Origin: Caldifarciminota bacterium
GTDB taxonomy: Bacteria > Hydrothermota > Hydrothermia > B15-G9 > DRBW01
Length of the DNA stretch: 9,644 nucleotides
Direction: 5' to 3'
NCBI GenBank assembly: GCA_011042705.1
Contig: DRBW01000114.1
Span: forward strand, 1 to 9,644
The notes below the pieces were generated by a model. That model saw only the letters and a program-made list of their open reading frames with translations. It had not been told where the DNA came from and ran no database searches. Both the position numbers and the translations under genes were made by a program. This document shows, piece by piece, positions 1 through 7,518 of this stretch (within the stretch, counting starts at the first letter, position 1; each line of letters starts with the position of its first letter).

Positions 1-2131
1 GGAAGTATCTCTCCGCTGAGAGTGATTTCGCCCGTCATCCCTACTTCGCCGGAGACCGGGGTTTTAGTCAGGGCCGATAGCATCGCTGCCAGTATGGCAA
101 CCCCGGCTGAAGGCCCGTCTTTGGGAATGGCTCCCTGGGGCACGTGGAGATGTATGTCCACATCCCTGTAAAAGTCCTGGGGAAGGCCGAATTTCCTGTA
201 ATGAGCCCTGATGTAGGAGAGGGCAGCTTTTGCCGACTCCTTCATGACGTCTCCGAGGGAACCGGTGAGCTCCAGGTTGCCGCCTCCCTTCACTACAGCC
301 ACCTCGACCTTGAGGATCTCGCCTCCGTATTCGGTCCAGGCGAGCCCGTAGGCCACGCCGGGAGGCAGCACCTTGACCGCTTCCTGCTTCCTGTAGCGGG
401 GAAGTCCGAGGTATTTCTCGACCGATTTTTCCGTTATGCGCGTTCCCTTCCCGGAAGTCACATATTCCCTGGCTGCCTTTCTCATTATCCGGGCTATCTG
501 CCTCTCGAGCTCCCTGACCCCGGCCTCGCGGGTGTACTCCCTTATTATCCTGAGGATAGCAGCGTCGTCGAATTTTATCTTTCCCTTCTCGAAGCCCATC
601 TCCTTTATTTTGCGGGGGATCAGGTGCCTCTTGGCTATCTGAAGCTTCTCGTAGTCGAGATAACCCCTCAGGTGTATAGTTTCCATCCTGTCGAGGAGTG
701 GCCTGGGTATGCCGTGCAGGGAATTGGCCGTGGTAATGAAGAGGACCTCCGAGAGGTCGAAGTCCACCTCGAGATAATGGTCCTGAAACTGGCGGTTGAC
801 GTCGGGGTCCAGGACCTCCATGAGGGCGGCCTGAGGGTCTCCGCGGAAATCCATGCCGATTTTATCGACCTCGTCGAGAAGAAAGACGGGGTTCTTGGTC
901 CCGGCCCTTCTTATCTGCTGAATGATCCTGCCGGGGAGCGCTCCCACGTAGGTTCTCCTGTGTCCCCTTATCTCGGCCTCGTCCTTGACGCCCCCGAGGG
1001 ACATCCTGACGAATTTTCTGCCCAGACTCCGTGCTATGGACCGGGCGAGGGATGTCTTGCCGACCCCCGGAGGCCCGACGAAACAGAGGACCTGCCCCTT
1101 TATGTGGCCCTTCATCTTGATGACGGCCAGATACTCCAGAATGCGGGCTTTCGCCTCCTCGAGGCCGTAATGGTCTTCGTCCAGAATTTTCTGAGCCCTT
1201 TTTAGGTCGAGGTTGTCCTTGCTCCTTTTCTCCCAGGGAAGGTGAATCAGCCAGTCGAGGTAATTCCTCACAACCGTTGCCTCCGGAGAGAGGGGAGGTA
1301 TCTTTCTCAGCTTGTTGAGCTCGTACAGCGCCTTTTCACGGACCTCCTCGGGCATGGACGAACTGGCGATCTCGGCTTCCATTTTGGCGAATTCGTTGTC
1401 TCCCTCTTCGCCCAGCTCCTTCTGTATTTCTCGCATCTCCTGCTGAAGGAAATACTGGCGCTGGCTCTTTCTAATCTCCTCCCTGACCCTCGCTTCTATG
1501 TCCTGCTTGAGCTTGAGAAAATCGATCTCCCGGAGCATTATCCCGATCAGTTTTTCCAGGAAGTTCTCGAGGGCGGGAGATTCCAGGAGGTCCTGCTTTT
1601 CATGCGTCTTTATGGGAAGGTGTGTGGCAAGGCCAGCGGCGAGTTTAAGCGGGTTTGAACTGCCCTCTATCAGGCTCAGGGTGAGGTCTTCCGAGAGGTT
1701 TCTCTGGAACTGGAGGTATTCTTCGAAGTATTCCTTGAGCAGCCTCGTCAGCTCCGGCAGGTTCGACGATTCGCCGCTTTCTATGGGATATTCCTCGACC
1801 TCCGCCGTGTAATAGTCGTCCTTGTATTGAAGCGATTTTATCTTAACCCTCTGAATTCCCTGGACAATGGAACGGATGCTTCCGTCGGGAGGCGTGATGT
1901 ACTGGAGGATTTTCCCTATGGTTCCCACCCTGTGAAGGGAATCCATATCGGGGATCTCCACCCCGCTGTCCTTCTGGGTGGTGAAGACGACGAGGCTATC
2001 TAAAGAAAGAGCGTGTCTTGCAGCGCTGAGCGAAAAGGGCCTCGCTATCAAAACCGGCAAAATGGCCTCCGGGAAAAGGACTATCTCCCGGAGAGGAATC
2101 AAGGGATACACGAGATTTTTCTTTTTTTCCA

Positions 2132-2132
<1 letters not shown>
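1..2132 (-). CDS. lon: ATP-dependent protease Lon, 3' end cut by window edge
   Basis: Lon is a cytosolic homo-hexameric AAA+ serine protease that degrades misfolded and some regulatory proteins. Reading leftwards from an ATG at 2132, 710 codons are open to the window edge. The N-terminal substrate-binding domain begins with PLIPLREIVLFPE near residue 10. A charged, helical middle region follows, around residues 200-300 (for example RKSQRQYFLQQEMREIQ). The AAA+ module has Walker A GPPGVGKT at 353-360, the RGHRRTYVGALPG pore segment, and Walker B FLLDEVDK with D420/E421. The protease domain shows the catalytic serine in KDGPSAGVA (Ser675). The catalytic lysine and roughly the last 80 residues lie beyond the edge; family members are about 780-810 residues long. 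The start codon overlaps the clpX stop by one base (TAATG), and only a weak AAGG precedes it at normal spacing, so translation is probably coupled to clpX. Identification is very secure. Confidence 0.97.
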
Positions 2133-3359
<1,227 letters not shown>

Positions 3360-3376
<17 letters not shown>

Positions 3377-3989
3377 CTTTTCTTATCTCCTTACGGCTGA
3401 CGATTACCTCGTCGATAATGCCGTATTCCTTGGCCTCATCGGCCGACATGAAGAAATTCCTGTCGGTATCTTTCTCGATCTTTTCCAGGGGCTGCCCCGT
3501 GTGCCTGGAAAGGAGCCTGTTCATCAGGTCCCTGAGTTTCATGATCTCTCGCGCATGTATTTCTATGTCTATGGCCTGTCCCTGCACCCCACCCATGGGC
3601 TGGTGTATCATTATCCTGGAATGGGGGAGAGCATATCTCTTACCCTTCGTTCCCGCTGCCAGAAGCAATGCTGCCATCGAAGCCGCCATCCCTATACAGA
3701 TAGTTTGAACGTCGGGCCTGATGTATTGCATCGTGTCATATATGGCGAGCCCTGAAGATACTATTCCGCCGGGAGAGTTTATGTAGATATAGATGTCTTT
3801 TTCAGGGTCCTCCGCCTCGAGAAACAGAAGCTGCGCTATCACCAGATTGGCAACGTGATCGTCTATCGGGCTTCCTATGAAGACGATCCTGTCCTTCAGA
3901 AGCCTCGAATAAATGTCGAAAACCCTTTCGCCCCTGCCCGTCTGTTCCACAACGAAAGGGACGTACTGATCTCTCGTTTTTTCCGTCAC
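3360..3989 (-). CDS. clpP: ClpP, proteolytic subunit of the ClpXP protease
   Basis: ClpP forms the double-heptameric serine protease chamber that degrades polypeptides delivered by ClpX. The 209-residue length is normal. The catalytic triad is visible: Ser104 in GMAASMA, His129 in RIMIHQPMGG and Asp174 in IEKDTDRN. The substrate-strand motif YINSPGG is at 69-75. The N-terminal segment (QYVPFVVEQTGRGERVFDIYSRLL) matches the family, with a short leader that may be self-processed. The start is GTG at 3989, supported by a very strong Shine-Dalgarno inside the end of tig. GTGA merges this start with the tig stop, giving a 4-base overlap and probable translational coupling. The 3' end overlaps clpX by 17 bases. 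A single clpP sits in the standard tig-clpP-clpX-lon order, so this is the housekeeping copy as far as this window shows. Confidence 0.98.
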
Positions 3990-5221
3990 TCGAAGATCAC
4001 CTCCATTTTAACCCTTTCCTTGAGAAGGTCCATTGCCTTTCTTCCGGCGAGGACCTGTCTCAGGTACTCGAGGTCTCCTTTTTTCTTGAGGTAATTCCAG
4101 TAGGCTTCGGCCGACATCTTATACTCCCGGGCCCTCTTTTCCACTTCCTCCCGGAGCTCCTCGTCGCTCACCTCTATTTTCTCCCTCTCCGCGAAACGCG
4201 TGATTATTATCCTTCTCTTGACATGGTCTTCGGCTATCTTCCTGAGCTCCGCTTCGGCATCGGGGAGCCTTTCAAGGAGCGCCGGGTCCAGTGTCTCTTT
4301 CAGATTTTTGATTTCGGCCTCAACCATTGCCTCCGGGAGCTCAAAGTTTATCCTCTCGTAAATCTCCCTGATGATGTTCCACTCGAACTCCGACTCCGAG
4401 TCCTGCTTTGAACGGGCTTCGAGCTCCTTGCGCACGTGTTCCTTCAGTTCCGAGAGTCCCTTAAAGCCCAGGAGCCTGGCCAGGTTGTCGTCGAGCTCGG
4501 GGAGTTTTTCTTCCTTTATCGCCTTGATCCTGTAGATCAGCTTAACCTCTCTCTCGTTGCCCTTCTCATCGGGAACCTTTCTGGTTATGGTTACCTTATC
4601 GCCCTTTTCTCTGCCGAAGAAAGCCTCATAGAGCTTCGAGTCCATCTCGTTGTAGTTGAGGACGAGATATCCCTGTTCTTTTCTGAGCAGCTTACCCTTT
4701 TCGTCCCTTTCCTCCATCTCCACGAAGATGAAATCGCCTTCGTCCGATGGCCGGTCGACCTCCTCGTGGGTGGCCGCCCTTTTCCTGATCCTCTCGAGCT
4801 CTTCCCTGACATCGGCCTCCGATACCTTTCTAATTCTCTTCTCGACCTTTATCGTCGGGAGCGGCGGGAAGTCGAAGTAGGGCATCACCTCGAATTCCGC
4901 AGTGACGTAGAGACTTCCGTCCTCGCCAGGTTTCTCCTCCGTGATCCTGATGGTCGAAACCGGCTCGAGGCCCCTCTCTTCCAGTTCTCTGTTGATGGCC
5001 TTCCTGATCGCAAGATCTCTCGTGTCTTCCTCGATCTCGTCCTTGAAGCGCAGCTTGATCACCTCCACAGGGGCTTTGCCCGGCCTGAAACCGGGGATCC
5101 TCGTCCGCCTGCGGTAGTCGGCGATCACCTTTTTCCGGGCTTCCTCGACCTCCTCACGGGGAATCGAGAAGTTTATCTCCCTTTTGCTCTTTAAGCTGTC
5201 CGATGTTATGATTTTTTTCAA
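3986..5221 (-). CDS. tig: Trigger factor, ribosome-associated chaperone
   Basis: Trigger factor binds the ribosome near the exit tunnel and shields nascent chains. The 411-residue protein is slightly shorter than the 432-residue E. coli protein. The N-terminal ribosome-binding domain carries the signature GFRPGKAP at 44-51. A middle region at about 150-245 corresponds to the FKBP-like prolyl isomerase domain (VEMEERDEKGKLL through VKLIYRIKAIKEEKLP). A long charged helical C-terminal domain at about 250-411 forms the chaperone arms. The PPIase part looks diverged, and I cannot say whether it is catalytically active. The start is TTG at 5221: it puts the ribosome signature at the same distance from the N terminus as in E. 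coli, and GGGGAGGG lies 7 bases upstream (5229-5236). A near-consensus promoter lies in the 71-base gap after ndk, so this gene probably begins its own transcript tig-clpP-clpX-lon. The stop overlaps the clpP start (GTGA). Confidence 0.96.
   Translation of the reverse strand: MKKIITSDSLKSKREINFSIPREEVEEARKKVIADYRRRTRIPGFRPGKAPVEVIKLRFKDEIEEDTRDLAIRKAINRELEERGLEPVSTIRITEEKPGEDGSLYVTAEFEVMPYFDFPPLPTIKVEKRIRKVSEADVREELERIRKRAATHEEVDRPSDEGDFIFVEMEERDEKGKLLRKEQGYLVLNYNEMDSKLYEAFFGREKGDKVTITRKVPDEKGNEREVKLIYRIKAIKEEKLPELDDNLARLLGFKGLSELKEHVRKELEARSKQDSESEFEWNIIREIYERINFELPEAMVEAEIKNLKETLDPALLERLPDAEAELRKIAEDHVKRRIIITRFAEREKIEVSDEELREEVEKRAREYKMSAEAYWNYLKKKGDLEYLRQVLAGRKAMDLLKERVKMEVIFE
3995..4004 (-). 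promoter_or_regulatory. Strong ribosome binding site for clpP inside tig
   Basis: The minus strand reads GGAGGTGATC, a ten-base match to the sequence complementary to the usual bacterial 16S rRNA 3' end. GGAGG lies 10 bases from the clpP GTG start. It sits inside the last codons of tig (KMEVIFE). It decides the GTG at 3989 as the clpP start and would allow strong initiation or re-initiation on clpP despite the weak start codon. Confidence 0.85.
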
Positions 5222-5259
5222 TGCTTTTCCCTCCCCACGGGGTATCTGAGGATTTCTTA

Positions 5260-5288
5260 TTTATAGCCGAATTAAGGCGCGGTGTCAA
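5260..5288 (-). promoter_or_regulatory. Near-consensus sigma-70 promoter for tig-clpP-clpX-lon
   Basis: On the minus strand, TTGACA (5288-5283, perfect -35) is followed by a 17-base spacer and TATAAA (5265-5260, five of six to the -10 consensus). It lies in the only sizeable gap of the minus-strand gene series, between ndk and tig. Transcription would start near 5253, giving a leader of about 30 bases that contains the GGGGAGGG ribosome binding site. It should give constitutive housekeeping expression. I see no heat-shock operator such as a CIRCE-type inverted repeat nearby. Confidence 0.8.
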
Positions 5289-5292
5289 TGGG

Positions 5293-5697
5293 TCACGGCG
5301 CGCCGAAGAATATGGAGATCTCCCTCTGGGCCGAGGCGGGGGAATCGGATGCGTGCACCGCGTTTTCCCTGATGGATGAGCCGTAGAGAAAACGGACCGT
5401 GCCGGGCCTGGCTTTTTTTGGGTCTGTAGAGCCCACCAGTTCCCTCACTCTCTCCACGGCCTTTTCACCCTCAAGGAGAAGCCCGACGGTCGGTCCAGAG
5501 GTGATGAATTCGACGAGCTCCTCGAAAAAATCTTTCCCGCGGTGCACCTCATAGAATTTCTCCGCCTCTTCCCTGGAAAATCTCTTCATCTTCATGTCGA
5601 CTATGTGAAAATCGCATTCGACCATCGTTATTATTTTTCCGATGACTTTTTTCCTGACCGCGTCTGGTTTTATCATAAAAAGGGTTCTTTCCGGCAT
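5293..5697 (-). CDS. ndk: Nucleoside diphosphate kinase
   Basis: Ndk transfers the gamma phosphate from one nucleoside triphosphate to a nucleoside diphosphate through a phosphohistidine intermediate, balancing NTP pools in the cytosol. The 134-residue product is near the family's usual length. It opens with the typical ERTLFMIKPDAV (Lys10 in the IKPD motif) and carries the active-site His115 in the signature NAVHASDS, with GSTDPKKARPGTVR (89-102) in front of it. The ATG lies 3 bases after the korC stop, with AAAGGA about 10 bases upstream within korC. It is therefore cotranscribed with the kor genes. A functional link is plausible, since the succinyl-CoA made by a 2-oxoglutarate oxidoreductase feeds succinyl-CoA synthetase, which makes ATP or GTP. 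That synthetase is not in this window. Confidence 0.97.
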   Translation of the reverse strand: MPERTLFMIKPDAVRKKVIGKIITMVECDFHIVDMKMKRFSREEAEKFYEVHRGKDFFEELVEFITSGPTVGLLLEGEKAVERVRELVGSTDPKKARPGTVRFLYGSSIRENAVHASDSPASAQREISIFFGAP

Positions 5698-5700
5698 CTA

Positions 5701-6255
5701 TCACATTTCCTTTCCGAGTTCGTAGCCTCTCTCGAGGGCCTTCAGGTTCAGGTTGACGAATTTCTGTTTGACCCTTCTTTTTATGGCCTCGGCCAGCGAT
5801 TCCTTCTTGACTATGCCCGTTTTCGCAGAGATAAAGCCGAGGGCCATTATGTTCGCAACGAGGGGAGTTCCGAATTCGCTTCTCGCAATCCTGGAAAAGG
5901 GCACTTTATAGAGGTTTTTTATGTCCTTTTCCCCGGGAATGTGAGAGACATAAGTGGTATCGCAAATCAAAAGGCCGTTTTCCTTGAGAAGCTTCGTATA
6001 TTTCGTGCAGGAATCCTGATTCATGACGAGAAGGAGGTCAGGCCGGGTGGCCTTCGGATAGCCGATCTCTGAATCGGAGATGATGACATCGGACCTGGAG
6101 GAACCGAGCCTTGCCTCGGGACCGTACATGGCACTCTGGACAGCATATCGGTTTTCAACTATGGCGACGGCATCGGCCATAACGAGGCCGGCCAGTATCA
6201 TGCCCTGGCCTCCCGCACCGGTGAAAGCTATCTCGTAGCGGTTTCTTTTCTTCAT
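5701..6255 (-). CDS. korC: 2-oxoacid:ferredoxin oxidoreductase gamma subunit (KorC-like)
   Basis: This is the gamma subunit of a 2-oxoacid:ferredoxin oxidoreductase, most likely the 2-oxoglutarate type. These enzymes convert a 2-oxoacid and CoA to an acyl-CoA, CO2 and reduced ferredoxin. The 184-residue length fits the separate gamma subunit. The N-terminal motif FTGAGGQG (11-18) and the segment QSAMYGPEARLGSSRSDV (40-57) are the family hallmarks; most relatives have Gly where Leu50 stands. The later VPFSRIARSEFGTPLVANI segment also fits. ATGA joins its start to the end of the ferredoxin-beta fusion gene (4-base overlap), and ndk follows after 3 bases. The substrate call rests mainly on the KorB part next door; a related branched-chain or pyruvate-type enzyme is less likely but not excluded. 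Confidence 0.9.
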   Translation of the reverse strand: MKKRNRYEIAFTGAGGQGMILAGLVMADAVAIVENRYAVQSAMYGPEARLGSSRSDVIISDSEIGYPKATRPDLLLVMNQDSCTKYTKLLKENGLLICDTTYVSHIPGEKDIKNLYKVPFSRIARSEFGTPLVANIMALGFISAKTGIVKKESLAEAIKRRVKQKFVNLNLKALERGYELGKEM

Positions 6256-7259
6256 TTTATCATCCCCGTCCTCTGTTTGAGTATCTCCATATAATCGGGA
6301 TGATCCGCGGTGTGTATCACTCCTATCGGGAGCCTTCCCTCCCTGGGCGTCGTCCCTGCTCTGTAAACGGCCTTCTTCTGCCAGTTAAGCATGTCAAAGG
6401 GATCGGGCATCTCATTGAACCTGCCGTAGTAAGTGGGGCAGTGGCTTATGACCTCGATGAACGAGAAGCCCTTTGTCTGAAGGCCCTTTTTTATGAGTTG
6501 ATCTGTCAGGGTTATGTGGAAGGTCGTGCCCCGCGCCACGAAGTTGGCGCCGGCACCCTTGACGAGCTCACAGGAATCGAAGTCAGGCTCGTAATTTCCA
6601 TAGGGTGAGGTCGTGGTATATCCGCCCTGCGGAGTCGTGGGTGATACCTGTCCGCCCGTCATGCCGTAGTTGAAGTTGTTTACGAGCACGGCGGTGATGT
6701 CCACGTTCCGCCTCGCCGCGTGGATCAGATGGTTTCCGCCTATGGCAAGTCCATCTCCGTCACCCAGCACTGTTATCACTGTGAGTTCAGGATTTGCGAG
6801 CTTCAACCCTATGGAAAAGGCAAGAGCTCTCCCGTGTGTCGTGTGCAACGTGTTGAAGTCGGCGTATCCGGGCATCCTCCCGGTACATCCTATCCCCGAG
6901 ACCATCGCCACCTTGTCTTTGGGAATACCCAGGTCCTTAACTGCCCGTATGATCGAATAGAAAACCATGCCGATCCCACAGCCAGGGCACCAGACGTTGG
7001 GCATCCTGTCGTCCATACGAAGGTAGGGGTAAGCCGGATGCTCCTTATTCTTACCGTCCACCTCGATCCAGATCGCGAAGTCGGGGCAATGCGTCTCACA
7101 GAGCCCGCAGGCAGTGCATTTGTCCTCGGCCACTACCTCAGGATATCCGTCGGGATCGGTGGCGAGCACGTCGAAGGGACAGATCTTCACACATATCTCG
7201 CATCTCTTGCAGAAATCATGGTTTATGTGGACTTTTATGTCCTTTTTGGTTTTCTGCAC
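6252..7259 (-). CDS. korB: Ferredoxin-KorB fusion: 2-oxoacid (2-oxoglutarate) oxidoreductase delta+beta subunits
   Basis: One continuous frame of 335 residues joins two normally separate subunits. Residues 1 to about 66 form a KorD-type 2[4Fe-4S] ferredoxin with Cys17, 20, 23, 27-Pro and Cys48, 51, 54, 58-Pro. From about 74 (HPAYPYLRMDDRMPNVWCPGCG) it is a complete KorB beta subunit: Cys91, Cys94, Cys125 and Cys274 fit the spacing of that subunit's own [4Fe-4S] ligands, GDGDG at 166-170 is the TPP/Mg site, and NYGMTGGQVSPTT at 197-209 is the KorB signature. The alpha subunit (KorA), usually encoded between D and B, is missing here. I place the start at GTG 7259, where AAAGGAG lies 8 bases upstream. 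An upstream TTG at 7313 also opens the frame but is the -35 box of the promoter, and the ATG at 7283 has no ribosome site and overlaps the -10 region. The enzyme probably makes or uses succinyl-CoA with ferredoxin. Family call firm, exact substrate inferred. Confidence 0.92.
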   Translation of the reverse strand: MQKTKKDIKVHINHDFCKRCEICVKICPFDVLATDPDGYPEVVAEDKCTACGLCETHCPDFAIWIEVDGKNKEHPAYPYLRMDDRMPNVWCPGCGIGMVFYSIIRAVKDLGIPKDKVAMVSGIGCTGRMPGYADFNTLHTTHGRALAFSIGLKLANPELTVITVLGDGDGLAIGGNHLIHAARRNVDITAVLVNNFNYGMTGGQVSPTTPQGGYTTTSPYGNYEPDFDSCELVKGAGANFVARGTTFHITLTDQLIKKGLQTKGFSFIEVISHCPTYYGRFNEMPDPFDMLNWQKKAVYRAGTTPREGRLPIGVIHTADHPDYMEILKQRTGMIK

Positions 7260-7267
7260 TTTTTCCG

Positions 7268-7274
7268 CTCCTTT
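7268..7274 (-). promoter_or_regulatory. Ribosome binding site deciding the GTG start of the kor fusion gene
   Basis: AAAGGAG on the minus strand ends 8 bases before GTG at 7259. No comparable site precedes the ATG at 7283 or the TTG at 7313. The resulting N terminus (MQKTKKDIKVHINHDFC) looks like a normal KorD start. Confidence 0.8.
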
Positions 7275-7284
7275 AAGGCACATA

Positions 7285-7313
7285 AGGATAAACTGAGGTA
7301 GAGACTTAGTCAA
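7285..7313 (-). promoter_or_regulatory. Sigma-70-type promoter for the kor-ndk genes
   Basis: On the minus strand, TTGACT (7313-7308, five of six to consensus) is followed by exactly 17 bases and TATCCT (7290-7285, four of six). Transcription would begin near 7278, about 19 bases before the GTG start and just upstream of its ribosome binding site. An A-tract lies about 25 bases upstream of the -35 and could act as an UP-like element. With no obvious terminator after ndk, transcripts may read through into tig. Confidence 0.7.
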
Positions 7314-7518
7314 CTTTCTGTCTCTGAAGGCGAGATTTTTTTAGCGTCAGACCGATAGAAAGTGTTATTTTTTCTCCCAACTGACTTGAGCCCAAAGGTT
7401 AAAAGCATGACCTTGTTGCGATAAAATTCGCGATCCGTATTTATTACCTGTTGATTTTTAAAGGGCTTCCGGGAACCAGGATTTTATGGGTAACTTTGAG
7501 GAGAAAGGAATATAGGAC
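7314..7518. other. Divergent intergenic region between the kor genes and the PAS sensor gene
   Basis: No gene is visible here. The right side of the kor promoter lies at 7313, and a weaker plus-strand promoter candidate lies at 7399-7427. Two small inverted repeats are present: AAGGT with ACCTT (7395-7399 and 7410-7414), overlapping that candidate promoter, and TTCC-G-GGAA (7467-7475) in the presumed leader of the sensor gene. Several A/T tracts occur at 7336-7342 and 7367-7373. No tRNA, terminator-like stem with T-run, or clear riboswitch is recognisable. Confidence 0.6.
7399..7427 (+). promoter_or_regulatory. Candidate promoter for the PAS/GAF sensor gene
   Basis: TTAAAA (7399-7404, four of six) and TAAAAT (7422-7427, five of six) are separated by 17 bases on the plus strand. 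Transcription would start near 7434, leaving a leader of about 85 bases. The -35 box is weak, and another pair (TTGCGA at 7416 with TATTTA at 7438) is possible, so this is tentative. Confidence 0.35.

Noticed and set aside
263..265. Idea that lon is truncated as a pseudogene because the catalytic lysine is not seen
   Set aside because: The frame is open and fully conserved up to the window edge. The lysine is expected about 40 residues after Ser675, beyond position 1, so only the window cuts it.
144..1205. Long plus-strand open frame (353 codons) opposite lon
   Set aside because: It is antisense to an unambiguous Lon coding region, has no recognisable domain, and arises from codon bias on the other strand. 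The same applies to 1242-1658, 2246-2746, 4436-5194, 5542-6072 and 6720-7301.
5222..5244. CCC-CGTG-GGG hairpin next to the tig ribosome binding site, considered as a thermosensor or riboswitch-like element
   Set aside because: The stem is only three to four base pairs and leaves most of GGGGAGGG accessible, which is not enough to support a regulatory call.
7405..7422. Possible sigma-54 promoter (GACCTTGTTGCG region) before the sensor gene
   Set aside because: The required GG at -24 is missing, so the -24/-12 pattern is not met.
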